Source of the DNA: Blattamonas nauphoetae
Lineage: Eukaryota; Preaxostyla; Oxymonadida
Assembly: GCA_033064195.1 (NCBI GenBank)
Contig: JARBJD010000093.1
Location: 177,971-241,970, forward strand
Length of the DNA: 64,000 nucleotides
Reading direction: 5' to 3'
Shown: piece by piece, positions 42,738 through 54,202 of the stretch
Layout: each line of letters opens with the position of its first letter
Numbering within the stretch: position 1 is the stretch's first letter
The notes under the pieces: generated by a model
Database searches by the model: none
What the model saw: the letters and a program-made list of their open reading frames with translations, nothing else
Told to the model about the DNA's origin: nothing
Translations under genes and position numbers: made by a program

Positions 42738-43241
42738 TCATTGCGCTGGAAGTGGCTCCTCTTCCTCGCTGAACGGAGGCGGATGCGGGAGTCGAAGGAT
42801 AATCGTCACCTCTTCGTCCCTCAGCCCAAGTTCTTCCATTTTCTTGGAATCGTCTTTCAGAGTGAACCCGCGAAAGAGAACAGTCGCGATGTGTTCAGCC
42901 TTAATCCCAAACTCTTTTCCGATTTTAAGCTTCACCTGCTCAAGTGTGTCGCTGTCATTGACAGTGATGGACAGAGGAGCCTGGTTCTTGATTCTGAATT
43001 TAAGATCCCACTTCCCTCCAGCAAGACTGAAGCTCATGTCAAGAGTGCAAAGATCCGCAATTGGATAGTGACAAAGAAGGCTGTCTGGGCGAAGTTGTTT
43101 CGAGTGGTATAGAAGGCGTTGTCTTGCACAACGAATCCCGGTCTTCATTTCGATGGCTTGCATCAAAGAGAGGACAGAGGAAGTGATATCAGCACGAACA
43201 ACAACTGGTGTAGTGTTGGGAATCCGGATAAACAAGGTCAT
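42738..43241 (-). CDS. tandem ubiquitin-like domain protein
   Basis: A 167-residue frame from ATG 43241. Residues 1-77 follow ubiquitin strand for strand (MTLFIRIPNTTPVVVRADIT, GIRCARQRLLYHSKQLRPDS, LSHY-like LCHYPIADLCTLDMSFSLAGG) and end in a GG like ubiquitin's tail. Residues 78-150 form a second ubiquitin-like fold (WDLKFRIKNQAPLSITVNDS, LEQVKLKIGKEFGIKAEHIA). An acidic tail (SEEEEPLPAQ) follows, so the GG is internal. Cleavage after the first GG would release a ubiquitin-like modifier, but that is only a possibility; it could equally be a non-cleaved adaptor. Confidence 0.75.
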   Translation of the reverse strand: MTLFIRIPNTTPVVVRADITSSVLSLMQAIEMKTGIRCARQRLLYHSKQLRPDSLLCHYPIADLCTLDMSFSLAGGKWDLKFRIKNQAPLSITVNDSDTLEQVKLKIGKEFGIKAEHIATVLFRGFTLKDDSKKMEELGLRDEEVTIILRLPHPPPFSEEEEPLPAQ

Positions 43242-43588
43242 CGTTTTGATTGAGCGATCAACCTAACACAAAATTATTCAACATTTTATTATCTCAACAC
43301 GACAGAATTGTATCTCCTGACCATTCCAAAACAACATAAAACAGAAAATGCATGGTGAGGGGCGTGAAACAAAAGACGCCAAACCAGCGAAACAGAATGG
43401 ACTTGATGGGGCGTGAAAAAGTTGCGCCAAAAACAATGAATGAGAGAAAAAAGATGGGAGGACATTCCATCAGCATTGATGGCTGTGTTTTGACTTCCGG
43501 GACTGGAGGATCCAAGAGAGTTGTTGTTCGTCAGAGATGTAGGGTTTTAGTGGTTTACGTCTGTTGATTCACGCCAGCTACCAAGCAT

Positions 43589-44386
43589 CTACCATTTCTG
43601 AAAGTCATAGTACAGCCATCCTTGCATCGGAGTAGCGTCGGTGAGGCTGATGTGTCGACATGAGATGGACGACACGGCCTTGCCGAGCAGTACACTCAGA
43701 CGGAATGGGGCATGCGGAAGGTCGTAATAAACCAGGCGCTGCTCCCTCCCTTGAAACACACGGAGTGTGCGGACATGATCCACGCGGAGATCAAGTTCAA
43801 GAGATAGACAATACGAAACGGTGTCTTGTCTTCCGTCATGGTTGACATACTCAACCCAGGAATTGTTTGTGCGCAAGCGTCGACCGTTGTGCTCAAACTT
43901 TCCTGTTCTGTCATACCTAACTGAGTGTCTCGTACTGTCTTGTTGCGTTGCTGTATTAGAAGCTCCGATTTCTGGGTCCAGATCACTTAACGCTTCGAGT
44001 ATGATTTGATATTTGTTGCATTCTTCTGGAACATAATTCTTATCCTGGAAGTCCAGGATCAGCCCCGAGGGCTGTTCTAGCTTCATCAGTAGTTTAATAT
44101 CTACTCGTGTGATCTGGTTCGGTGCCACCTCAAGCAAGAGGCACGATTTTCTGGATTGAGGGGGATCAATTTCATGGAATCGGCACGGTGGACCCTGCTC
44201 GTTGTCGGGGAGAGCGATTCCCCGATAGTCTTCCTCTGGGATGTTGAATCCCAATTTCAGTGCTGTTTCCCTCTTTTCAAGAAAGGCAGGGATGTTATCA
44301 AACGAACTCGGGAAGCAGTTGAGTTCATTCGAGACAGGGACCAGTATTGTTCCAGGAGAAACCTCAACACCGTGACGGAGAGACAT
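43589..44386 (-). CDS. hypothetical protein with possible SPRY-like C-terminal domain
   Basis: The frame is open from 44455; ATG 44386 (MSLRHGVEVSPGTILVPVSN) is preferred because the upstream residues are not conserved-looking and lie within 90 bp of the next gene's stop. The protein is 265 residues. The C-terminal 100 residues (SWVEYVNHDGRQDTVSYCLS, LELDLRVDHVRTLRVFQGRE, LPHAPFRLSVLLGKAVSSI) have the strand pattern of a SPRY/B30.2-like fold; this is a fold guess from pattern only. The middle resembles a beta-rich domain. Function unknown. Confidence 0.5.
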   Translation of the reverse strand: MSLRHGVEVSPGTILVPVSNELNCFPSSFDNIPAFLEKRETALKLGFNIPEEDYRGIALPDNEQGPPCRFHEIDPPQSRKSCLLLEVAPNQITRVDIKLLMKLEQPSGLILDFQDKNYVPEECNKYQIILEALSDLDPEIGASNTATQQDSTRHSVRYDRTGKFEHNGRRLRTNNSWVEYVNHDGRQDTVSYCLSLELDLRVDHVRTLRVFQGREQRLVYYDLPHAPFRLSVLLGKAVSSISCRHISLTDATPMQGWLYYDFQKW

Positions 44387-44542
44387 CTTCCCGTTTCGAT
44401 CTAGCCCTTTACTTGCAAAAGCAAGGTTAAGTTTAACACAAAGAAAGAACCACAAAAACTCTCCAATAAATCGAACAAAGAAATGGGAGATACGAAAAAC
44501 GAAAAGGTCGACGACAGTGAAATGAAAGTAAAAGCAGCATCG

Positions 44543-45912
44543 CTAGTTCTTCTTCGCCATAAGCTTCGCCATCAAGTCCTTGCTCATCACCATTGTGGGC
44601 TGGTCGTTCTCTTCCTCGGCCTCCTCTTCCCATTCTGACCCCTCTTCGTACTCAGAGGCCTCCTCCTCTTCCTCCGCCTTCTTCTTGTCCGACTTCTTCA
44701 CAACCATCGTCCCGTAGTCCCCGTCCGACTCTTCTTCCTCGTCCTCGTCAGTGTTTCCTCCTGCACTCGCCCCCTTCGCTGATGGGAGTTGTGATTCGGC
44801 GAGTTTGGCAGCGAGCTTCTCCTTGTCTTCTTTGATCTTTTGTTTCTTCGCCAGTGTCTCGTCAACTAATGGTTTCATGCATGTGTTTGTGGATTTTCCA
44901 AAATTAACAATGAAAGGATGTGATAGCAGCTGTTTGCAATCCCATCGTTGATCAGGGTCCTTCTGCAGACACTTTGCCAAAAAGTCGTTCAGTTCAGCGC
45001 AGTGATTGTCGGGATTCTTGAGAGTTGGTGGCTCCCGCACTGGAATCTGGAAGAGAGCACGGTATGCGTGCAATTCAGAGAGTGGAGGCCGTCCTTCGAC
45101 CATTTCGATGGCAGTGATGCCGAGTGACCAGATATCGGCTTTCATGTCGTATCCCTGCTCAGTGATGACCTCAGGTGCCATCCAATAAGGAGACCCAATG
45201 ACTGTGTTTCTTTTATTCACATTCATTTGGAGCGTGGCAGACACACCGAAGTCTCCCAACTTGACACTCCCGTCCTGTTTCAGAAGGATATTTCCAGCCT
45301 TCAGATCACGGTGGATCTTGCGGGAAGAGTGGAGATAGTCAAGAGCATTGAGAGTGTGGTGCAGGACGAAGGAAAGTTGTTCGTCGGTCAGTCCATGTTT
45401 GGTGACTTCGTACGTGGTGAGGACAGAGCCCATTTCGCAGAGTTCCATCGCAATCTGTGAAGATTGAAGAGAAAAAGTAGCGAAAATGAGATGGCAGCGG
45501 ATGGACAAGAGAGGAAAATGATGTTTTAAAAACGAACGACGAAGAGACATCAGAGGATCAAACCCAAATGCATGTATCTGTTTCTTGCCAAGTTCCAATG
45601 TAACCAACGACGTCTGGGTTGTCGCACTCTCTCATCATCACAATTTCTTTGATTAGTTCGTTGAATTCATCTTGATCTTCGAATTGGAGCTTCTTAATTG
45701 CACAGAATTGACCGGTTTGCTTCTGAACAGCACGATACACAGATCCATATGCGCTGGAGAGGTGGATGCAGATGAAAATTGATGATAGTGAAGAGTTGAG
45801 AACGAGAAAGTTTGTGAAGTCGAAGAATCAACGCAAATCCACACCCTGATCCAAGACATTCTTGAAATTCAAATAAGTGTTGAGGATCTCCCTTACTGAA
45901 CAAATCTTCCAT
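44543..45912 (-). CDS. STE20/MST-type Ser/Thr protein kinase
   Basis: Three exons (45845-45912, 45564-45753, 44543-45454) with introns of 91 and 109 bp give 389 residues. All core motifs are present: glycine loop GSGAYGSVYRAV formed across the first joint, AIKKL lysine, HRDLKAGNILL, DFGVSA, and the STE20 signature GSPYWMAPEVI. Helical subdomains follow (DIWSLGITAIEMVEGRPP). After about residue 280 comes a charged helix (KKQKIKEDKEKLAAKLAESQ) and an acidic tail (DEDEEEESDGDYGTMVVKKS). DYGTMV resembles the tail of MST/Hippo kinases, but no SARAH dimerisation domain is visible. Likely a germinal-centre-type kinase; substrates unknown. Confidence 0.9.
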
Positions 45913-46104
45913 CGAAATGTGATGGATGAGGTGATGAAACGAGCCGGTAATGGGCCATCCGAAATTTTCCGCGGACTTTCATGTTTATACCAAAAAGCAG
46001 AGAGGAGTGAAGTCGAGAAAAGAAGTGTGATGCAAAAAATGCATATCGCGAAAAAAGGCATAAGATGTAAGATAATGGACAAGGAATGGTGTTAGTCCGC
46101 TCGT

Positions 46105-46928
46105 CTACTCGAGAGACTCGGGGGGAGGAGGGCGGTTTTCGAGGTTGTATTTGAGAGCAGACTGAGTGAGTTTGATTTTGAGCTCATCAGCGCGCGCTGA
46201 TTGCTCAGTGGGGACGTTTTCGTGGAGGATGTGATGTTTCTGAAGGGTTTCCTTTTCTGGGCGATGCTCTAATCCTGTGCGAAGATCTTTCTTCCTTTTC
46301 TCAAGTGAGACAGCTTCAGCCTTGGCTTGGAATCGATCGGGGCCTGTTTTGTGGAGAATGTCTGGACACAATGAAGGAGGTGAAGAATCAGACTGACATG
46401 CTCCAAATATTCCTTTTCTGGGCGGTGTTCGAGGCCATCTTGGACATCATGCTTCTTTTTCTCCATCGCAATGACCTCTGCCTGAGCCTGGAATTGTTCT
46501 GGACCAGTTTTGTGGAGAATGTCTGAATGGCAGGTGAATCGATGGCGAAGAATAAAATACTTCGGCGCTCGAGATCTTTTCGGTCGGCTCGAGCATTTAT
46601 GCCATTTTGAAGTTCCTGTTTCTTTTTGTCAATCTTGTGTTCGGCAACTTCTGATTCAAACCCTTCTGGGAGGTTAGTTTTCAGGATATCTGGAAGATAA
46701 GTCGAAAAGAAAATACTTGAAAACAGATAAAATAAGACTCAATAGGGTGACATGGATAATTCGTTGAAACTGAGGAATGGTGAAATAATTATGAGATTCG
46801 GAGTTTTACAGACTAACTCTTTCGAGATCCTCCTTTTCTGGGCGATGTGAGAGTTTCTTTTCCAGAGTTTGATATGGGTCAATCTCATTGACCTCATGCA
46901 TTAGGGAATGAGGAGTCTTGTGTGACAT
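46105..46928 (-). CDS. RPEL-repeat (actin-binding) protein
   Basis: Four exons (46814-46928, 46561-46689, 46394-46522, 46105-46361) give 209 residues with an open frame. Each exon holds one RPEL-type motif: LEKKLSHRPEKEDLERVNIL, LQNGINARADRKDLERRNIL, VQDGLEHRPEKEYLEHVNIL, LRTGLEHRPEKETLQKHHIL. A partial fifth is near LENRPPPPESLE. RPEL motifs bind monomeric actin in MRTF and Phactr proteins, so an actin-regulated role is likely. Exons 2 and 3 are both exactly 129 bp, in the same phase, and each ends one motif while starting ILxKT for the next, showing growth by exon duplication. Repeat 2 has lost the RPxxE core (RADRKD). No transcription-factor or phosphatase-binding domain is present. Confidence 0.85.
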
Positions 46929-47080
46929 GAAAAACTTTCTAAGGGTTTGAATCTCGGATCGTCCTCAATTTGAAGAATATGGAGGTATTGAGAGAAAAAA
47001 TGGAGAAATAAACACTTATAGTTTTAATTAAGAATGAATAAGATGAGGTGAGATGACAGAATAACATATAGGTGGATGAT

Positions 47081-47705
47081 TCATTTAAAGAAAGATGATT
47101 TCCCTCGTTCTTCCTTTTTGATCATATCCTTGTAATTTTTGGTTGGATCAAAAGGTGGGATGGCCATTGGAGGAGGGAGTGATTTGTTCAATGCCATGAT
47201 CTGCGAGAGATCAGAAAAGACGACGAGAGACACACCGATTCTTGCAGGTCAATAATCCGAAACATCATCTGATCAAGCTCGGATTTGGTTGCGATGACTG
47301 GAAGAATAGAGTAGCGAAAGAGTCCACACTTGTCTCCATGAGGATTGGGAATTGCTGGGCATATTCAATCAGTGTTTCTCGGGAATCGTCGAGTCGATCT
47401 TTGATGAAGTAGTTCTGACTTTGGAAATAGTTGATGCATTTCGTCTCCCGTGCAGTTAGGCGTTGAAGATCCTCTTTTCTTGTTGTCTCAAAGTGTTCGA
47501 GAGATTCCATGGACTGTGGGAGTTGAATTGGATCTTCAGAACAGAAATAACACAAAATTGGCACCATACTCACTTTGACCACTTCCTGCTTCCAGTAAGG
47601 GGTTAGATGGGGAAGAACAGGAGCGAATGCTTCGAGAGTCTTGGGCTTTAGAGCAATGAAAAAGAATGGAAGAAAAACAGCTTGAAGTTTGTGTTGGTTC
47701 GACAT
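47081..47705 (-). CDS. small coiled-coil protein (162 aa), five exons
   Basis: Exons 47679-47705, 47570-47645, 47330-47533, 47236-47297 and 47081-47200 (introns 33, 36, 32 and 35 bp, all GT-AG) give a continuous frame starting MSNQHKLQAPKTLEAFAPVL and ending KNYKDMIKKEERGKSSFFK. The middle is a likely coiled coil (ESLEHFETTRKEDLQRLTAR, DRLDDSRETLIEYAQQFPI, IIATKSELDQMMFRIIDLQE). Size and layout recall small subunits of lysosome/BORC-type or SNARE-associated complexes, but no motif is diagnostic. Start chosen as the first ATG giving a spliced frame. Confidence 0.6.
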
Positions 47706-48172
47706 GTCACTCAAGATGAGGATGATATTCGTCAAAGGATGGAGTGATGAATGTGAAGTTTTCTGTTGGGCAGATCAAGACACCAAATCCTCCATCAGCT
47801 TTCTACTCTGCCACATACGATTTCCCAAACAGAATGATATCTTAGAATACTATTCAAAATTCGAAACAAACTTTTAAGTATAAGAAAACAAGAACAATTA
47901 AAACAAAACCGGATAGAAAACGGATGCAGATTTGCGGCGCCACGGACAAATACTGTCAGCACCAACAGAATATCGATTAGAAATGATGAGGCGATCTCGA
48001 AATGACCTCTTTGAGAATTAATTGTTGAGTAAAACGGAACTTTCAGCGGCGAAAATGGATCGTGGACGGAGATTGAGTGAGAGAGAGAGAACTGAACACG
48101 GGATCCAACATGAATCCGTCCAACGTCCTTTGTTGATAGTTTGCGCAGATCGAGAAACACATTATCGGGAAA

Positions 48173-49087
48173 CTACGACAGAAGATGAACGGAAGGAACG
48201 AAGCACACGTTGTCCACAGTCAGCCACGCAATGCTCTTCTTCTTACATAGGTTGTGCATAACTGTCCCGACGAAGGTTTCTGTGCTGGTTAAAGTGGGAA
48301 ATAGTGACAAATATCCCCGCAACAGCTGAGCATCCTTTGCTTGAAGCACCTCCTCCAAACACTCCAGCGAAACACGAAGACGCTCGCACAAAACGAGCTT
48401 AGACGCTTCGGAGAGTGTCTCCTGCTTCACTGGGAGTGGATGGACAAGGACAGGACGAGCATTGCCGCGGGGACAGACCCACATGGCTGTTGGGGCGAGA
48501 GGGGGCGGAGGTTGGGTCGGGGTGAGAGAGAGCTGATCTGCTTGTGTTGTGAATGTCAGAGTGGGTGGGAGAGGGAAGCCGTGTGGGGGTGGGAGAGAGA
48601 CTGGAAGGGTGGATGGGAGTGTGGGAAGGGAGGAGTGGCATTGGGACGGGTGCTTTCGAAGCACGACCCATTCCTGCTTCGGCTGAGTGGGCGCTGCAAC
48701 CGAGCTTGCACATTTTCGGATTGCTCCTGGCACGGCTGGTGCTGGCTGTGTGCAGTGCGAACTGAGCACAGCAGCGGTTGAGGCAGTCAAGTCGTCGAGG
48801 AGGGCGGCAGGGGAGTGTGGGAAGCTCTGCGGGTTCTCCTTCCACGTGGAGGGTGTTGTGGGGTTGGTCGAGCTGGGCAGGGGCGTCTCCTCCGACTCGA
48901 TGTTCTCGTCCAGATCGTCGAAGTCGTCGTCGAGGTCGTTAATCCACTCGCACAGATCGTCCTCCGAAAACTCCTCCATCTCGCTCAAATCGCCGCAGTC
49001 TGGGCTCGGAGCGGGCCAGGGCGTGTCTGTTTCATCAAGGAAGAGCCAATCTGCTGACTTCATCCTGGTTAGTTGGGTTTGTGTCAT
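48173..49087 (-). CDS. hypothetical protein with acidic N terminus
   Basis: A 304-residue frame. The N terminus is acidic (SEMEEFSEDDLCEWINDLDD, DFDDLDENIESEE), the middle is Pro/Ser/Thr-rich low complexity, and the last about 80 residues look folded (KLVLCERLRVSLECLEEVLQ, AKDAQLLRGYLSLFPTLTST, CKKKSIAWLTVDNVCFV). The acidic stretch followed by a Pro-rich region is reminiscent of transcriptional activation regions, an inference only. ATG 49087 or ATG 49063 (MKSADWLFLDETD) are both possible starts. Confidence 0.55.
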   Translation of the reverse strand: MTQTQLTRMKSADWLFLDETDTPWPAPSPDCGDLSEMEEFSEDDLCEWINDLDDDFDDLDENIESEETPLPSSTNPTTPSTWKENPQSFPHSPAALLDDLTASTAAVLSSHCTQPAPAVPGAIRKCASSVAAPTQPKQEWVVLRKHPSQCHSSLPTLPSTLPVSLPPPHGFPLPPTLTFTTQADQLSLTPTQPPPPLAPTAMWVCPRGNARPVLVHPLPVKQETLSEASKLVLCERLRVSLECLEEVLQAKDAQLLRGYLSLFPTLTSTETFVGTVMHNLCKKKSIAWLTVDNVCFVPSVHLLS

Positions 49088-49340
49088 GTGAAATTAATCA
49101 CTCGATTATGGGCGATCGAAATGTTCAGATATTTACAATGGGTCATGATCGACTTTTTCTTAGACACTTCGTTTTATCGATTTTTTAGTCGTTACAATGC
49201 TCTACATGGTATATTATGTCGGGAGCAACCAAATCTGACGTCGCTTCGGTTCAGAAACAGAGTGACAGTGTTTTTGAACGAATTCCAGTTGTGAGGTGAA
49301 GAAAAGGAAGAAAGATCACAGGAACATGCAACAAGGACAC

Positions 49341-51164
49341 TCACATCCTCACTTCATAGTTTCCTCCGATTGTAAGACATCTCATTCCCTTGAACATCTT
49401 GTATGTCGGTCCAGAGAGTGTGAGCGAGCGGATCTTCAATCCAGAGACGGCATACATCGGAATTCGGAATGAGATGGTGGCAATGGGGCGTTCTTCGCAA
49501 TATGCGTCTCTGTCTTCAAAGTCGATGTTTCCTGTCAGAACAACCTCTCCCTGCATGGGAAGGGTTCCAACAGTCCATCGAGCAGTCTGAGGGAGAAGAG
49601 GAGAAAAAGAGAATATGACAAAAATGTGGGAAAGATTTGTCGAAGGTTAAAGTTGGTGATGCAAGAGAACGACGTGATGGAATGAATAACAAGGGTTGGC
49701 GGAGTGTGAACGGAAAAAAAACCTTCTTGTTTGAATCATATGTGAATGCACCTTGAGTTGCTGTTGCATTTATCTGTCTTGACGTGCTTGGCATCGAAAA
49801 ATCGATGAAACACTGTTCGACAGCCTTTGACCCTGTATTCCTTGCAGCGATCTGAGAAATAAGATAAACAAGGAAGGGAGTTAGGAAGGGTCATGCAGAA
49901 GAAGGGACGGAAGGTCAAATTGTATGTGAAGTGGAGTGGTGGAACAAGAAAAAAGGGAGTGCTCGTTGAGCTCTAACATACTGCAAGTTCGAATCTGGCG
50001 GAGCCTTTGGAGAATGTGAATGAAGGACGGACAGAGATGGGAGGAGGGACCGCAGCGGAAGCCGTTCTGAAGAAGACGATGAAGCGAAATGTGAGCAACA
50101 AACCCAGCGCGATACTTCATGAGAGTGAAGTTGCCATCGGGAGGGATGAACATCACATGCTTCTTGCTTGCCCACTCAAGATACTTGACACATGGATGGA
50201 CACTGGAGGGGAGTGTGAGAATGTGTTACAAAAGTGAGAGAGCGCAAACCTCACATCCTCCATCACCATAACATTGTCGTAATTGAGGAGGATTGTGGGA
50301 ACACCAGAGAGTTTCGAGCAGCAGAGAACTTCCCCGTTGATGAAGCTTGTGATGATGACGCCATCGCTGAAAAGGATGCGACACGGAGGAGAGAACACAC
50401 CGTCCGAAGATGGCGTTCATTGTTTCATTAATGTCAATGAAGATTTCGTTGTTTACGTAGAGAACTGTGCCCTTCCTCCAATAGATGGCTGAGGTGAGTG
50501 TGGAGGGCAGTTCTGTCTTTGACTGAAGGGAATTACGACAGAATAATGCAGTGGCACACAATAACTGTTCCAGCAGAGTGTCCACTTGGACCAGGTGGGT
50601 TCAATAGTTCCTTAACCATGTTGGGTTCGGTGATGTTTGGAAAGCCTCCATCAACAAGCTCGTCCATGATCTGAAATTGAGAAGAGGTTGTGGAGACGCA
50701 GTAGACAAGGTGGAGGAGGAAAATATGACAGGCTAATTGAATATCAAACCATGTAGAGATAGACAAATTGTGAACGGACTTTCTCGCCAAGTCCCTCCTC
50801 TCCAAAGAAATCACATAAGACAAGATCGAGATGTTCCAAAAATTTCGAGAATAGAAGCGACGGGCCCTCTGTGCGAGTGATAGCAATATAAATCAAGTTG
50901 TGTTTTTCGTAGTGGAACATGTACGCTGGTTCTTGCTCTGAACTGAGCACAGGCTTGAGCAAGTTTGCTTCTTTGTTCTCTTTGATCATTTTATAACATT
51001 CTTCAGCCAGAGAACGAGGGGCAGTTTGACCAAATGAGCGATCGATTATGATGTCGCTGAACAGAGATTGAAAAAGTAATATAAGAAAAAAATATGAACG
51101 AAGGAGATGAAAAGAAGAAGGAGACATGCCCTTGACCAGAGAGAATAAAGATTGAATCGATCAT
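49341..51164 (-). CDS. AP3M: AP-3 adaptor complex mu subunit
   Basis: Nine exons give 414 residues (human AP3M1 is 418): 51130-51164, 50750-51056, 50566-50670, 50401-50522, 50250-50366, 50104-50202, 49982-50066, 49723-49851 and 49341-49586. The first intron is GC-AG (GCATGT...TTCAG); the others are GT-AG, 34-136 bp. N-terminal longin part: MIDSIFILSGQGDIIIDRSF, then the helical linker MDELVDGGFPNITEPNMVKE. The C-terminal mu-homology domain has INGEVLCCSKLSGVPTILLN, HPCVKYLEWASKKHVMFIPP followed by DGNFTLMKYR, NATATQGAFTYDSNKK and RWTVGTLPMQGEVVLTGN, ending NYEVRM. FIPPDGNF and TQGAFTYD favour AP-3 over AP-1/AP-2. The complex sorts cargo to lysosome-related organelles, the mu subunit binding YxxPhi signals. 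Confidence 0.92.
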
Positions 51165-54100
51165 TTCCCGAGCCCATACATGTTGTGTCTCACGAATCTG
51201 ACTCCGAGAGACGCCGCGATTCGATTTATAAAGTGTCGTTTCAGAAACAAATTATTCAATTCACCTGTTTCTGGTTCTAAAGTGTGAGTTTATCCTTCAA
51301 AATATGTTCAAACCCCCCGTCATGTTGAAAAGTGTGTAAAAGTGCTTGAAAGTCAACTTAGAGTAGAATCACGGAGTGAGCGAGATGAAGTGTTGAATCC
51401 CTTCAATGAAGAATCAAAGTGCAGAGTGTTTGATTTGTTCTGTTGACCATGTGTCAATTTCAGTCGTGTTGTTGTGTCAGACCGGCTCGTCTTGTGGAAT
51501 CCTATTGATTGGGATAGACAACGACGACGTCAGAAGAAGGAGGAGAAGTCGAATTCACGTGTCCGCGTGGTCTGCTCCACTCGTCGCATTGTCCTGAGCA
51601 GAGTCCCAATCAGAGTCACTCCGTTTTCGAAGTCCTCCAAAAACGACGACGAAGACACCGACACAACCACAGCATCCAACACTCCACGCCACACCAACTC
51701 CATCCGAACACCATCCGAGCTCTCTCGCACAAAGCGAGTCAGAAATTCCAACGCCACAGACACACCAGCAGGGAGGTGATCGCTGAGCGAGAATAAGAGA
51801 GAGAAAGACACACCAAAGCGCTTGGAACAAACTATCGCGAGTATCTGAGAGACTGACAAACAACTTCCTGAAATCTGAGAATCGATGAAACTCAAAAGAA
51901 GACACACCCGCCGATTTCAGCATTCTCGCCCATCTCGAAATGTTACAGATGATCATTCTGAGAGGGAGCTGTTCCATCAATTCGGACTCCGGGATCTCGG
52001 AATGGATGCCGGTGGTGGACAAAGCGATTGCGAGCAGAGGAGAATCGAACGAGCTCGGAATGCTCAGCCAGTGGAGGTCCAGCACAATCTGACGCACGTC
52101 GCGGTCGTCTTGAGTAAGTCGAGTGTTTGGATTCCTGACTGTTGAGAACTCTCTGAAGATCATCGCGAGACTCCTGCACTCTCCAAACGGGGCACACGAC
52201 GGGAGGATATAATTCAGAAAGAGTCTCAGATTGGATTCGAGGGCATTGATGGAATGGATGATGCAAACGGGTTGGGTGAAGAAGTGAACGGCAAGCGGAG
52301 GAGGCGACACGATAAAGAGAAGATCCTCATCAGACAACTGCGAAAACCATGGAGAACGGACGATGTGCAAGACGACATACTCAGAATGCAAGAAGTGGAT
52401 ATCTCTGTGAGGAGGAAGGAGGCCCCGGAAGAAGAGCGGATGGAGGCCGAAGAGAGAAGTGGTTAGAAAGAGTGGAGATTCGTCCAGTTGAGGAATGTTG
52501 GTGTTGTCGAAGATGAGGTGGAGCGATGAGCGGATTAGTCGCTCGCACAACAACTCCATCAAGAGGACGGGCTGTGAGTGGCGATTGCAGTTGGACGAGG
52601 TGTGGTTGAGGAGGAAGGAGGGATGGAATCCGACGAAGAATAAAGACACGCTGGAGTCGGCGTTGTTCCAGATGAACTGGATGATTGGGTCAGGAAGAGT
52701 CTTTCCGAAGAAGAACGACATGATCAGACAATATTCCAAAAGCGGCTTGTGAGTGGGCAAATCCATTGGATGTGTCTTTTTCGTCTCAATCTCCGCAATT
52801 CGGGTGAGAGCGTGTTGGTGAGTGTCAAATTCAACAAAAATTGATTCTGCGAGTTTTGGGGAGATCTTCCAGAGATGGCGGAAGTCGAGGATGAGGAGGA
52901 ACACACACGCATGAAGTGTCTCCATGCTTTTGTGATGGATCAATCCCTCCCAATCGAAGTCGAGGAGATAATTGTCGAGGGATTCGGAAGATTTGATCAT
53001 GTGCTTGCTGACAGCAATCGTGACCGAAACGAGGATGGCTTGAGACGCTGTCGAACTGTCTCGGAAAGCGTGTCGGAGAGAGAACAACAGCTTGCGATGG
53101 ATCTCTCCACACTCGAGATTGCTGATGAGGTGGACGAGAAGGGAGTAGGCTGCACTTTGGAGCTTCCAGATCCGACTCTCCAGAAGCCCAGCCAACCCTT
53201 CCATGAACTGTTCGATGTTGGTGATGCACTGTTTGGGAGGGACAAGCTGGCAAAGACGATTGCATCTGAGAATCGAGTGAGCGAGGGTAGTTTCGTCTTC
53301 TTCGTCGAAGATGTGCGGAGAGAAGGTCTCGTTCACGTCGATTGGTTCATGTGCGATCGGCGAGAAATCAGGTTCGTCGCGAAGATTGACTTGCAGGGGA
53401 GGGTCCTGGACCGAAGTTTGTGAAAGAGGAGCAGAGATGAGTGAGTGGAGGACAGTCAGGATTTGGAGTGTCTCTTGTTTCGAAGGAAGTGAAGGAAAAG
53501 AAGAATTTGAGGATGGTTGGTTGGAGAGGGACACTTCCGATCGTTCTGAATCTTCATCCAGCTCTGACAGGTTTGTGGTCGGATCAGAGAGATGTGCAGT
53601 GTTGAGCGAGAAGGACGATTGGATGGCAAGTGATGGTGCAGTTGTGCTCCAATCAAGAGATGGTTCGGAAGACGAGATCATGTTGGGAGTTGGAGAGAGC
53701 TGGTTTGAAGAAAGAAGATGTTGAGCGATGTTCTGGAACTTCGATTGGAGACGAAGGAGAGCTGGCTTGAAGCACGGCATTCGGAGGAATGAGAAGTCGT
53801 TCTGAAGAGATGAATGAGAACAAAACACAAACGAACACTTCTGTCCTTGCCACACACTTCCTCATCATCTCCAGCCAATCAATATTGCTAAACAACGCCT
53901 CAACATCGCGACGTTGTGAAGAACTGTTCTCCACTGAATATTTAACCCTCATCAGCTCCTCTGACGGGTCCCCATCGGGTGAGATGAGGAAAGGTGAACG
54001 GTTCACAATTGAGACCATTTCAGAAAAGGTCAAAAAAGATTGGATGACTGTGTTGAAGTATGCTAACCTGAAACGATAAGGTCGTTCATATGTTTCACAC

Positions 54101-54202
54101 AGGTGCTCGATGACGGAACGAAAGAAGGATCTGACCGAATCGAGAGTGAAGTTGGGGAGAAGGACGAGGTCGCCAGTCTCGACGAAGTGTGAGATGATTG
54201 AT

